Shown: positions 1-7,326 of the stretch, piece by piece
How the letters are laid out: each line of letters starts with the position of its first letter
Numbering within the stretch: the first letter of the stretch is position 1
NCBI RefSeq assembly: GCF_031569985.1
Contig: NZ_JAMQKA010000008.1
Location: 62,001 to 126,000 of the forward strand
Length of the DNA: 64,000 bases
Direction: 5' to 3'
From: JAMQKA01 sp031569985
Lineage (GTDB): Bacteria > Bacteroidota > Rhodothermia > Balneolales > Balneolaceae
Translations under genes and position numbers: made by a program
The notes under the pieces: generated by a model
The model's input: only the letters and a program-made list of their open reading frames with translations
What the model was told of the DNA's origin: nothing
Database searches by the model: none

Positions 1-117
1 TTGTGCCTTCATTGAACCAGATTGATGTCGGTTCTTTTTCTCAACTTCTTTGAATTCATCAAGAGTTACTGTTTCCAATTTAAACACGTCGTCGGAGTTA
101 TTTTTTGATTTCGCCAT
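1..117 (-). CDS. Small phage protein, partial (N-terminal 39 residues)
   Basis: A leftward reading frame opens with ATG at 117-115 and runs without a stop to position 1, so the C-terminus is outside the window. The visible part begins MAKSKNNSDDVFKLETVT and is rich in Lys, Glu and Asp. No domain is recognised. There is no strong Shine-Dalgarno sequence before the ATG. It lies 29 bases downstream of the next leftward gene and is probably cotranscribed with it. Confidence 0.5.
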   Translation of the reverse strand, partial: MAKSKNNSDDVFKLETVTLDEFKEVEKKNRHQSGSMKAQ

Positions 118-146
118 AATATATAAGGGTTTGGTTTTAGGTATTA

Positions 147-386
147 TTAAGAAGTATAATTTACTTTGTGAACTGGATGATGATAGAGTGTAGCAAAAGC
201 AACTATTGAATATCTGCACATTACTGAATCAGTTTCTTTATTTATTACGTGAACCATTCCAGTAGTGTTTTCTTTAATATTCAAATCTTTCAAAAGTTGT
301 TCGGGAGTTTCTGTTTCTCTTTCCAATTGTTTGTTATCAACATCATTTAATGGGTGAGTATAATAACGATATTTATATTTATCCAT
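147..386 (-). CDS. Hypothetical small phage protein (79 aa)
   Basis: A 79-residue leftward gene between the partial gene at the left edge and a terminator at about 473-501. The protein is polar, with several Tyr and His near both ends (YKYRYYTH, LYHHPVHK) and no signal peptide or membrane segment. No family recognised. It probably belongs to the leftward early operon of the prophage. Confidence 0.5.
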   Translation of the reverse strand: MDKYKYRYYTHPLNDVDNKQLERETETPEQLLKDLNIKENTTGMVHVINKETDSVMCRYSIVAFATLYHHPVHKVNYTS

Positions 387-472
387 TACGACTTTGTTTT
401 AATTCATTTTTCAACTTGCGACAATAGTCAAAAGATTTACGTCAACATCAACACCCAATTTTGTATAGCAAT

Positions 473-501
473 AAAAAAAGGGACATCTCTCAATGTCCCT
501 T
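473..501 (-). terminator. Rho-independent terminator (leftward)
   Basis: AGGGACAT at 479-486 pairs with ATGTCCCT at 493-500 around a 6-base loop. Read leftward, the stem is followed by seven T (complement of the A run 473-479). It ends transcription of the leftward gene at 525-779. Confidence 0.75.
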
Positions 502-524
502 CTGTGTGTTGGTTTGTGTTATAT

Positions 525-779
525 TTAGAGAACATGTTCTAAACCACCATAGATATTAGTGACTTTCCACAGGTCATACTTTCCGTTTTCATATCTTGTC
601 ATTAGAAATCTGTTTTCCTTTCCTAATAAATACTGAACTGCATCTGCTTTAGTGAAGAAGTTTGCAATGATGTTTCCTTTATTATCTACAATTCTAAAAG
701 GTTTCTGTTCTTCATTTAAGTCGTTGATGTTATTGAAATGTTTTGTTGCTTTCATATCAGTAAGTGATTTATTTATCAA
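525..779 (-). CDS. Hypothetical small phage protein (84 aa)
   Basis: Leftward gene that starts at the edge of the divergent control region and is followed by a clear terminator. An internal Met at residue 9 (MKATKHFNN) is an alternative start. The protein is soluble. Its middle (FRIVDNKGNIIANFFTKADA) looks like a short beta hairpin followed by a helix, but no family is recognised. Its position, first gene leftward from the divergent promoter region, is where phages often keep regulatory or early host-takeover proteins; that role is only inferred. Confidence 0.55.
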   Translation of the reverse strand: MINKSLTDMKATKHFNNINDLNEEQKPFRIVDNKGNIIANFFTKADAVQYLLGKENRFLMTRYENGKYDLWKVTNIYGGLEHVL

Positions 780-1020
780 TTATGTTCTATGATGATACTA
801 TGATGTACATGGCATATTGTCAAGTCAAATATTAAAATAGTCTCAAATATTTAAAATAAAATGCACCTAATATATTTAGCCAAAAACGGGAATTACTAAA
901 TATAATTTTACGGGTTTTATCTACGGTAGTATATGCTAGTTAAATTATTTAAGTCAAACACTGATAAACTTAAATAACGTTGGAATTTAGCAATCACCCA
1001 AAAAATCGAAAGAAAAATGC

Positions 1021-1043
1021 ATCTACCTTATATTTATCTATAG
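1021..1043 (+). promoter_or_regulatory. Repeated promoter-like element, copy 1
   Basis: Contains ATCTAC followed by TTATATTTAT and TAT. A closely similar block lies at 16,399-16,422, and the TTATATTTAT core also recurs at 4366-4375. Each copy is a short distance upstream of a rightward gene, and here it sits just before the structured leader of the replication gene. The promoter role is inferred from repetition and position. Confidence 0.4.
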
Positions 1044-1052
1044 AAGGATGGA

Positions 1053-1144
1053 GGGATACATACTGAAAGAAATTATTTATATAAAGGTTAGTAGTAAAAA
1101 TGGTATGTATCCCAATCTTCCATTCGAACTGCTAACCTTTTTTT
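1053..1144 (+). promoter_or_regulatory. Structured leader with two interleaved stems (attenuator or pseudoknot)
   Basis: Stem A: GGGATACATAC (1053-1063) pairs perfectly with GTATGTATCCC (1103-1113). Stem B: 1083-1095 pairs over 13 bp (one G-U) with 1128-1140 and runs into seven T (1138-1144), so B is a terminator hairpin. The arms alternate A5-B5-A3-B3, so the stems form either a pseudoknot or two exclusive folds. A second copy of AGGGATACA lies at 1160-1168, just upstream of the ATG at 1173, and can pair with the A3 arm (1106-1113). This looks like conditional control of the replication gene by termination, by start-site masking, or both. Confidence 0.55.
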
Positions 1145-1172
1145 ATTTAACAATTAAAAAGGGATACAAAAA

Positions 1173-2078
1173 ATGAGTATTGAATTACCAAACCATACAC
1201 AAGTACCAAACATCATTATAGATGAATGGATGAGAGATTTAAAGAACACTGAATTTAAAATGATAATGGCAATATGCCGTAAAACTTTTGGATGGCAGAA
1301 ATGGGAAGATGCTATCAGTATTTCACAACTAAAGAAAATAACTGGTATGAGTAATAGAAGTATTATAGATGCTGGTAACAGTTTAGAAGAAAAGGGACTG
1401 ATTAAAACCAAAAAAGAAAAATGCAAAACTACTATTTACAAAATAGATTATGAAAAATCTTCACAAGAAGGAAGTAGTGAAAAAAGTTCACATGTGAACA
1501 ATGTTCATAAGGGATGTGAAAAAAGTTCACAAGAAGGGTGTGAAAAAAGTTCACAAGTAGGTAGTGAAAAATCTTCACAGACAAAAGACACTTCTTTAAA
1601 TAAAATAGAAAAAACATCTAGTAAAGAAACTTCTAGTAAAGATGTACATCAAGATGCTGAAAATAAAAAATTAAAAAAAGAAAATGAGTCGGAAGAACTT
1701 AATAATAATATTTCAGCAGATGACATAACACCATTTGAAAAAACTAAATTTGAAGAATTAATATTTCAGCATAAAGATGTAGATAATATTCCATCGGAAG
1801 TACTTAACAAGACTACAAAAGAATATCTAAAAATACTTCAAGATAAATTAGATGATACTTATTCAGCACCTGAAAACAAGTTCTTACAAGACTTAGCAAA
1901 ATTAGCAGATAAAAATATTCATCTATATGATAATAGTTCAGCACCTAAAAAGAATAATAAAGAAGTGGACTTATCTAATAGATATTCAGGTACTAAATCT
2001 ACATCAAGTAAAGGTATAAGAAGTGATGAAGAAATAGAAGAAACTGAAATTGAATTCAATGAATTATTTGGAGAGTAA
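1173..2078 (+). CDS. Phage replication initiator, RepO-type winged-helix protein
   Basis: Residues 1-95 match the phage replisome organiser O N-terminal domain: QVPNIIIDEWM near the start, then an R.TFGWQKW motif, ISISQLKKITGMSNRSI as the recognition region, and a wing ending near KTTIYKIDYE. Residues 90-138 are a repeat of EKSSQ(E/V)G units encoded by iteron-like DNA. The C-terminal half is Lys/Glu-rich and probably recruits helicase. In lambda-like phages this protein binds iterons inside its own gene, and the same layout appears here. Expression is probably controlled by the structured leader directly upstream. It is followed after 3 bases by a GIY-YIG gene. A helicase or helicase loader was not found in the window. 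Confidence 0.75.
   Translation: MSIELPNHTQVPNIIIDEWMRDLKNTEFKMIMAICRKTFGWQKWEDAISISQLKKITGMSNRSIIDAGNSLEEKGLIKTKKEKCKTTIYKIDYEKSSQEGSSEKSSHVNNVHKGCEKSSQEGCEKSSQVGSEKSSQTKDTSLNKIEKTSSKETSSKDVHQDAENKKLKKENESEELNNNISADDITPFEKTKFEELIFQHKDVDNIPSEVLNKTTKEYLKILQDKLDDTYSAPENKFLQDLAKLADKNIHLYDNSSAPKKNNKEVDLSNRYSGTKSTSSKGIRSDEEIEETEIEFNELFGE
1451..1580 (+). repeat. Iteron array inside the initiator gene, candidate origin
   Basis: Five copies of TGAAAAA(A/T)(G/C)TTCACA begin at 1451, 1478, 1517, 1541 and 1565. Each contains a small inverted repeat (TGAA..TTCA, extended to GTGAA..TTCAC in the central copies). Another inverted pair, GTGAACAATGTTCAT, lies at about 1494-1508 between copies 2 and 3. Spacings are 27, 39, 24 and 24 bases, all multiples of three as coding demands. 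The 140 bases downstream are strongly A-rich, as expected of an unwinding region. Origin function is inferred from similarity in layout to lambda ori inside gene O. Confidence 0.5.
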
Positions 2079-2081
2079 ACA

Positions 2082-2855
2082 ATGACTAACATTAAATATT
2101 ATATCTACAAGATAATAGACATAGTAACACAAGAATTCTATATAGGTTGTCGAAAATATGAAGGTAATCCAGAGAATGATAACTATATGGGAAGTTTTGG
2201 TGAGAACACTTGGCAACCAAATCCTGACAATTTAGAAAAACAAATACTAGGAATATTTTCAGACAAAGTTGAAGCATACCAGTTAGAAGAAGAACTAATC
2301 CATAAATGCAGAGAAAAATTTGATAATTGTGTCAATGGAGTGCCGACACCTGCTGAATTCTTTATAGAAGATAAAAGTGGTGAAAATTCTTATTGGTATG
2401 GAAAAACCCGTCCAAAAGAAACAAGAGATAAGATAAGTAAATCATTGATTGGTAAAGGACGAACAAAGGAAACAAGAGATAAAATCAGCGAAAATAGTTC
2501 TAGATATTGGAAAGGAAAGACATTAACAAAAAAACATAGAGATAAAATAAGTAAAAATAATTCTAGATACTGGAAAGGTAAAAAACGCACTAGGGAAACA
2601 AGAGAAAAAATCAGCAAAGCAATATCCGGTGAAAATCACCATTTCTATGGAGAAAAACACACCAAAGAAACAAGAGATAAAATTTCTGAAAACCATTCTA
2701 GTGCAAAACAAACACAGTGTCTACAAGATAATTGCTGTAATAATAAAATATATAATTCTGGAAAGAAATGTGCAGAAGCACATGACATGAAATCAAGTTC
2801 AGTTCATTACCATACTTCAGGGAAAGCAGCAAACCCTAAATTTAAATTTGTTTAG
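2082..2855 (+). CDS. GIY-YIG homing endonuclease with NUMOD3 repeats and NUMOD1 tail
   Basis: Residues 4-95 form a GIY-YIG nuclease: YYIYKIID then FYIGCRK, with E.Y.LEEELI later. Residues 100-210 contain four to five NUMOD3-type repeats of the form G.(N/H)..YW.GK..(T/K)ETRDKIS. The last 50 residues (CLQDNCCNNKIY, CAEAHD, YHTSGKAANPKF) are a NUMOD1-like helix-turn-helix module. The protein would nick or cut DNA at a long target and promote its own copying. Its N-terminal half is very close to the gene at 16,510, while its tail matches those of the next two genes. It is free-standing; no intron was recognised around it. Confidence 0.9.
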   Translation: MTNIKYYIYKIIDIVTQEFYIGCRKYEGNPENDNYMGSFGENTWQPNPDNLEKQILGIFSDKVEAYQLEEELIHKCREKFDNCVNGVPTPAEFFIEDKSGENSYWYGKTRPKETRDKISKSLIGKGRTKETRDKISENSSRYWKGKTLTKKHRDKISKNNSRYWKGKKRTRETREKISKAISGENHHFYGEKHTKETRDKISENHSSAKQTQCLQDNCCNNKIYNSGKKCAEAHDMKSSSVHYHTSGKAANPKFKFV

Positions 2856-2858
2856 AAA

Positions 2859-3650
2859 ATGAACAAGAAACCAATAGAGGGATTCGTCAACAATTGGGTT
2901 CATCGTGACGGGTATGTATCAAAAAAATATAAAGGAGAGATAAGGACTTTAAGAAGTATCCAGCATCGTGACGGGAGATTCCGCACAGTTCTTTGCGATG
3001 GTAGAATAAATAAAGATAAACCAAATGATTTGAATTTAGACATAGTTAAACTCCCACATTTAGTAGCAAAGTACTTCTGTTCAAATCCTAACAATTATCA
3101 GCACATCAAATTCAAAGATAATGACTATAGAAATAATTCAGCATCTAATTTAGAATGGATTTCAGCGGAAGAATATGACAGGATAAGAAAATCATATAAA
3201 GGAGAGACACTATATCATATCCCAAATTTCCCAGAATACTACATCACTGAAACTAAAAAAATTATATCAGTGAAATCTAATTACTTGAACATCATGAATC
3301 CTTCTAATAAAAAATATAATATGTACACTCTGACAGATTTTAATACAGACCAAAAGACACTGACAATAGATGATATATGGGAAATGGCGGACAAAGGAGA
3401 TGATTTCAGCAGAAAAGAACATGAGAAATGGTTAAAGAAATATCGAGACAAAGTATCTTTGATTAAATCAAACGGAAAAAGAAGTAAAATAAAAAAAGTT
3501 AAATGCTTACAAGACAATTGTTGTGGGAATAAGATATATCATAGTATAACAGAATGCGCATCAGCACATAGTTGTGCACGGAGTTCTATAATCTATCATA
3601 CGTCAGGAAAGGCAAATAAACAAAAATTTAAGTTTGCAGAAAATAATTAG
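2859..3650 (+). CDS. HNH homing endonuclease with NUMOD1-type tail
   Basis: Residues 1-110 contain two NUMOD4-like strands (EGFVNNWVHRDGYVSKKY) followed by an HNH_3-type core: LPHLVAKYF, then HIKFKDNDYRNNSASNLEWIS, with the typical N..NLEW ending. A second NUMOD4-like segment begins at YHIPNFPEYYITETKKIISV. The C-terminal 50 residues (CLQDNCCGNKIYHS, CASAHS, YHTSGKANKQKFKFAENN) are homologous to those of the flanking GIY-YIG proteins although the nuclease domain is a different family. It is three bases behind the upstream gene and is part of a three-gene endonuclease cluster downstream of the candidate origin. Confidence 0.85.
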   Translation: MNKKPIEGFVNNWVHRDGYVSKKYKGEIRTLRSIQHRDGRFRTVLCDGRINKDKPNDLNLDIVKLPHLVAKYFCSNPNNYQHIKFKDNDYRNNSASNLEWISAEEYDRIRKSYKGETLYHIPNFPEYYITETKKIISVKSNYLNIMNPSNKKYNMYTLTDFNTDQKTLTIDDIWEMADKGDDFSRKEHEKWLKKYRDKVSLIKSNGKRSKIKKVKCLQDNCCGNKIYHSITECASAHSCARSSIIYHTSGKANKQKFKFAENN

Positions 3651-3666
3651 ATAAATAATAACTAGA

Positions 3667-4338
3667 ATGAACTACAAGAAAATGCAGGAAATAAATGAAT
3701 ATACTATATATGCAATAAATAATACTGTATTAGATAAATTATACATAGGATGTGCTAATACAGATAAATATTGCTTAGGGAATCGAAAAGCAGACCATTT
3801 ATATAAATTAAGAAATAATACACATCCTAATTCAGACTTGCAAAAAGACTATAACCAATATGGTGAAGAATCATTTAATATATGCATTCCATTGGAAATA
3901 GTTAACAAAACAAAAAAAGAAGCGATGACAGATGAAAGATTTTATATGAGCATATTGCAAACCAAGGGAAATAATGGATATAACAGAATCTATCCAGGAT
4001 ATAAACTAAAAGAAGAAACAAGGGAAAAGATAAGAAAGTCAAATAGTGGTGAAAATAATCATAGATACTGGGAAGGGAAAAATAGACCAGACTTCAGTGG
4101 AAAAAATCATCCCTGTTTTAATAGAACAGGTTCATTAAATCCTATGCATGGCATGAGTGGTTCATTAAGTCCAACGGCAAAACCAACTCAATGCTTACAA
4201 GACAATTGTTGTAACAAGAAAATATATGGAACTAGAAAAGAATGTGCGGAAGCACATGATATTACAGAACAAGCAGTTGGATATCATACTTCAGGTAAAG
4301 CAGCAAACCCTAAATTTGAGTTTGTAGAAAATAATTGA
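3667..4338 (+). CDS. GIY-YIG homing endonuclease with NUMOD3 and NUMOD1 modules
   Basis: Residues 10-105 form the nuclease (YTIYAINN, LYIGCAN, then HLYKLRNN and SDLQKDYNQYGEESF typical of I-TevI-like members). Residues 115-165 carry NUMOD3-type repeats (KLKEETREKIRKSNSGENNHRYWEGK, shortened here, then DFSGKNHP). The tail with CLQDNCCNKKIY, CAEAHD and YHTSGKAANPKFEF is nearly the same as in the gene at 2082. An internal Met at residue 6 is an alternative start. The nuclease half is closer to the gene at 5616 than to the one at 2082, so the tail has probably been exchanged. Confidence 0.88.
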   Translation: MNYKKMQEINEYTIYAINNTVLDKLYIGCANTDKYCLGNRKADHLYKLRNNTHPNSDLQKDYNQYGEESFNICIPLEIVNKTKKEAMTDERFYMSILQTKGNNGYNRIYPGYKLKEETREKIRKSNSGENNHRYWEGKNRPDFSGKNHPCFNRTGSLNPMHGMSGSLSPTAKPTQCLQDNCCNKKIYGTRKECAEAHDITEQAVGYHTSGKAANPKFEFVENN

Positions 4339-4365
4339 AGAAAAACGGACAGAAATTTGTCGGGG

Positions 4366-4380
4366 TTATATTTATTATTG
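4366..4380 (+). promoter_or_regulatory. Promoter-like TTATATTTAT element, copy 2
   Basis: TTATATTTATTATTG lies 29 bases upstream of the next rightward start codon and shares its core with 1028-1037 and 16,407-16,416. It would restart transcription after the endonuclease cluster. Inferred only. Confidence 0.3.
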
Positions 4381-4408
4381 AAAGACAAAGAAACAAGGAA
4401 ATTAAAGA

Positions 4409-4630
4409 ATGAATAACGATTTAAGAGAAACGCAAGAAGAACTTATCAAAATCAAAACTAGAGTACTTCTAAAACAAGTAGAATTGTCAGAAGAACATTT
4501 TGACAATATTATTGAGAAAGCAGAGAATTTAGAAAAGAAAATAAAAAAGTATAAAAGTAAGTGGGACGAGTTAGATACTCGATTGGACTTGCTTCTAAAA
4601 GATTTACAAGAAAAATCTAACAACAACTAA
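4409..4630 (+). CDS. Small coiled-coil phage protein (73 aa)
   Basis: Charged, helical 73-residue protein (NDLRETQEELIKIKTR, then ENLEKKIKKYKSKWDELDT) with heptad-like spacing of Leu and Ile, probably a short coiled coil. No family recognised. It heads a run of three small genes spaced by about 20-25 bases, each preceded by an AAGAGA-type sequence. Confidence 0.55.
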   Translation: MNNDLRETQEELIKIKTRVLLKQVELSEEHFDNIIEKAENLEKKIKKYKSKWDELDTRLDLLLKDLQEKSNNN

Positions 4631-4654
4631 AAAAATCACAAGAGAAATAACATT

Positions 4655-4894
4655 ATGAAAATACAATACAAGGAATCAGACTTAAATAAAGTATTATCAA
4701 AATTAGAAGAAAAGGAATTACAAAGAAGCATAGAAGTTACTTTAAAAGATGAAATAAAAAATCCAGTTGATTGGGAGAATGAAGAAATAGTTACTACTAA
4801 GACGTATAAAATAACTGTGATTGAGGATGAATCACCAGAAGAGATATTAAATAGAATTAAACAAATAGAATTAAACAAAACTAATAACAACTAA
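4655..4894 (+). CDS. Hypothetical small phage protein (79 aa)
   Basis: Acidic 79-residue protein with an N-terminal helix (NKVLSKLEEKELQRSIEV) and a beta-rich middle (EIVTTKTYKITVIEDESPEE) and a final helix. No known family. Middle gene of the three-gene cluster 4409-5411. Confidence 0.55.
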   Translation: MKIQYKESDLNKVLSKLEEKELQRSIEVTLKDEIKNPVDWENEEIVTTKTYKITVIEDESPEEILNRIKQIELNKTNNN

Positions 4895-4913
4895 AAATAA
4901 ATTACAAGAGATA

Positions 4914-5411
4914 ATGAAATATAGTTTTACACAACTACAAGACATAAAATCAGATATAGAAAACTTCATTGAACAAGAGAATGATTTGAGCACTAAACTC
5001 TTATTCAGTCTCCGTAAAAACCTTAAAGAAATTGACTCTAACATTGAGTTAATCCAAGAGGACTTTGCGCAACTTGACGAAACAGCACAGAAAGAACTAC
5101 AGGAGTTTCAGCAGAAACGATTGGAAACCATCAAAGAATATGATGGTAATATTGTTGAACAGCCAGATGGTAGCATACAGGTTACTAATAGTTATGAACT
5201 CCAACAGAATGAAGAGTTTGTAAAAGAAACAAATGAGTTAGCAAATGAGCATAAAGAATTGCTAACTAAAATTAACCAAAATGAAGTGATGAACTCCGAG
5301 AAAGCAAAAGAAAAAGTCGCAGAAGTTGAATGGGTTGAAGTCTCAATTGATGAATTCCCAGAGGTCGTTAACGACTTACCAGAAAACTTTTTAGAATTTG
5401 TGACATCATAA
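4914..5411 (+). CDS. Hypothetical helical phage protein, DUF1617-like (165 aa)
   Basis: 165 residues, strongly helical and acidic. The order of elements, an N-terminal long helix, a short segment EYDGNIVEQPDGSIQVTN, then F.KE.NELANEH.ELL and a C-terminal hydrophobic end, resembles phage DUF1617-type proteins, but that assignment is tentative. Base use is slightly less AT-rich than in the two preceding genes. A terminator follows at 5517-5563. Confidence 0.55.
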   Translation: MKYSFTQLQDIKSDIENFIEQENDLSTKLLFSLRKNLKEIDSNIELIQEDFAQLDETAQKELQEFQQKRLETIKEYDGNIVEQPDGSIQVTNSYELQQNEEFVKETNELANEHKELLTKINQNEVMNSEKAKEKVAEVEWVEVSIDEFPEVVNDLPENFLEFVTS

Positions 5412-5516
5412 CACTGACAAATAAATTGACCTTCTTAGAGACTAATTCTGACAGGAATAAGACTAAATAAGGAACTCTAATAAGTGATGCTCTCCATAGT
5501 GTAAGATGAGAGCAAG

Positions 5517-5563
5517 AGCAGGGAGGTTTTTTTCAATAGATTTTCCTTCCTGCTTCTTTTTTT
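5517..5563 (+). terminator. Rho-independent terminator
   Basis: AGCAGGGAGG (5517-5526) pairs with CCTTCCTGCT (5545-5554, one G-U) and is followed by a T-rich run to 5563. A further small hairpin, GCTCTC (5489-5494) with GAGAGC (5508-5513), sits just upstream. The pair separates the 4409-5411 operon from the following endonuclease gene; the rest of 5412-5615 holds no gene. Confidence 0.65.
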
Positions 5564-5615
5564 AATAAAAATCTATAACCAAAAAAAAACTATTAAACAA
5601 AGAGGACAACTAACA

Positions 5616-6128
5616 ATGACTATTTACGGAATACAAAATTCACTGACAACAGAAACTTACATAGGTGCATGTAGCATACCATTCAAAACAAGAAAATCTG
5701 ACCATGTATCTAAACTAAAAAAGAATAAACATTACAACAGACATTTGCAGCAAGATTGGAATGAATTAGGTGAAGAATTTTTTGAGTTCTTCAAAATTGA
5801 TACTGCTAATTCAGCGGAAGAACTTGATGAAAAAGAACAGGAATGGATGAATCACTATTTGGCAAATCGAAAATATAGAGGGTACAATCTAAAACAAGGT
5901 GGTAGGTATGGAAAATGCTCTGAAATAACAAGAAAAAGAATGAGAGAAAACCATGCCGACTTCAGTGGAAAAAATCATCCGAGAGCAAGACGAATTGAGC
6001 ATATTCCATCAGGTAAAGAATTTGATACGCTAACAGAAGCAGCAGAGCACTTCGGAGTAACCAAACAGTCAGTTTACTTTCATGCTTCAGGAAATACCAA
6101 AACACAGAAATTTAAGTACGTAAACTAA
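5616..6128 (+). CDS. GIY-YIG homing endonuclease (170 aa)
   Basis: Residues 1-95 form a compact GIY-YIG nuclease: IYGIQN, TYIGAC, R.SDHVSKL, HLQQDWNELGEEFF, then EWMNHYLA and GYN. A single NUMOD3-like unit (DFSGKNHPRARR) leads into a C-terminal NUMOD1 module (HIPSGKEFDTLTEAAEHFG, SVYFHASG). Shortest of the GIY-YIG proteins in the window. It lies between a terminator and the sigma-like gene whose start codon is missing, so it may have inserted or been copied there. Confidence 0.88.
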   Translation: MTIYGIQNSLTTETYIGACSIPFKTRKSDHVSKLKKNKHYNRHLQQDWNELGEEFFEFFKIDTANSAEELDEKEQEWMNHYLANRKYRGYNLKQGGRYGKCSEITRKRMRENHADFSGKNHPRARRIEHIPSGKEFDTLTEAAEHFGVTKQSVYFHASGNTKTQKFKYVN

Positions 6129-6310
6129 ATAAATAATAAGAGGATTAAACAATCAGTTCATCAGGAGAGAGAGAAGATAAAAAAGGAAGTAATTGGTATT
6201 GGACGAAGGAGACAAAAGATGCAATTGACTCCTTTGTCTCCAATTCCGAGTTAAGTAAAGTCCAAATAAATAAGATTTACACCTACCAGATACACCCTGC
6301 GGTAGAAAGG

Positions 6311-6925
6311 ATGATTGAAGCAATCATCAACCGATATAATTTTACTGGAACGGCATTAAATAGAGAAGATTTATTTAATGTATTGCATGTAAAGGTATAT
6401 CAAGTTTTAGTCCAATCCAGACAACATAATAATAAGTACTATAACCCATCTCGTAATGCTTCTTTCTTCTACTTCACTGCAACTATAAAAAACCATCTCA
6501 TAAAACTAGAGAAAAAGGCAAGAAAAACAGAAAACACATTTGACATTGAAGAGTTAGACGAGTTTGAAATACCAACGGACACAGCTAATAAAAATCATGC
6601 TGGATATATCTATTATAGTTATTTGGAATGGTTAGAATTTAACTATAAAGACATATTTAAGAATAAAACAGATATAGAGATTGTAAGAGCATTTATTCAG
6701 ACTTTAAAAGAGCAAACGGAAAGTATTAACACCTTAACGGACGTTGCAAAACTGGTATATAAAAATACGGACTTTGATGAAGATACATTTTATAACAGAT
6801 ACTATAAGTGCAAGACAATACTGAATAATATATACACAGAAATTAGAAGGTTATATGATAATGGTGTTGAGTTAAAACCAGAAACAGAAATTAATGTTCA
6901 CATCCCAAGGGGTATTTACAGATAA
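6311..6925 (+). CDS. Phage sigma factor-like protein (late sigma candidate)
   Basis: The region YNFTGTALNREDLFNVLHVKVY...YNPSRNASFFYFTATIKNHLIKLEKKARK resembles sigma region 2 as seen in small phage sigma factors such as T4 gp55: a DLxx..h helix, then K(Y)(N/D)P.....FF.(F/Y).....I.N..I. The C-terminal part is helical. The first ATG is at 6311, but the same frame is open and sensible for 53 further codons upstream (SSSGEREDKKGSNWYW...), beginning with an ATC at 6152-6154 placed exactly where a start codon would be after GAGGATTAAACA. The true product may therefore be 257 residues from 6152. It may direct transcription of the late genes. Family assignment is moderate. Confidence 0.6.
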   Translation: MIEAIINRYNFTGTALNREDLFNVLHVKVYQVLVQSRQHNNKYYNPSRNASFFYFTATIKNHLIKLEKKARKTENTFDIEELDEFEIPTDTANKNHAGYIYYSYLEWLEFNYKDIFKNKTDIEIVRAFIQTLKEQTESINTLTDVAKLVYKNTDFDEDTFYNRYYKCKTILNNIYTEIRRLYDNGVELKPETEINVHIPRGIYR

Positions 6926-7326
6926 TGAAATCATCAGACTTTCGAGAAAAAAATAAAGTTGTAGAACCTAAAACGGGTTTAGACTTTTCAAGAGAATTTT
7001 ATCAGACAAAAAAGTGGAGAGACATCCGTGAAGAGTATAGGAAAAAGAAAAGAGCAGAGCATGAGAAAATTATATTCAAAGTATATGAAAACAATAAAGA
7101 TAATTCGCCGGAAGAACTTATTAAATTCTTTACTGATGAAAGAGAAAATCCATTAAGTGAAAAGAGTTTAGAAAAAGGTATCATCAAGGTCGCGGACGTT
7201 TGTGACCACATCAAAAGTAGAAGATATGGCGGAAGTGATGATGAAAGTAACCTCCAATGGCTCACGAAACAAGAACATACAGAGAAAACTAGAAAAGAAA
7301 GTAAAAATCAATACGATAATGACTAA
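6925..7326 (+). CDS. HNH endonuclease (133 aa)
   Basis: FYQTKKWRDIREEYRKKKR at residues 20-40 is the typical entry to small phage HNH nucleases, and VCDHIKSRRYGGSDDESNLQWLTKQEHTEKTRKES (positions 7194-7311) holds the DH, the N of NLQWL and the final H. The zinc-binding CxxC pairs common in the family are missing and a 45-residue charged insert stands in their place. In HK97-like phages such proteins assist terminase at cos. The start overlaps the stop of the sigma-like gene by one base (TAATG). It could instead be a free-standing homing enzyme. Confidence 0.75.
   Translation: MKSSDFREKNKVVEPKTGLDFSREFYQTKKWRDIREEYRKKKRAEHEKIIFKVYENNKDNSPEELIKFFTDERENPLSEKSLEKGIIKVADVCDHIKSRRYGGSDDESNLQWLTKQEHTEKTRKESKNQYDND

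Larger units (their letters stand above)
780..1172. promoter_or_regulatory. Divergent control region of the prophage
   Basis: A 393-base non-coding, very AT-rich stretch between a leftward and a rightward operon. It holds a perfect 10-bp inverted repeat (TTATTTAAGT at 945-954, ACTTAAATAA at 968-977, 13-base spacer) that looks like an operator, a promoter-like element at 1021-1043, and a structured leader at 1053-1144. I see no open frame. A repressor gene is not visible nearby. Confidence 0.5.
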
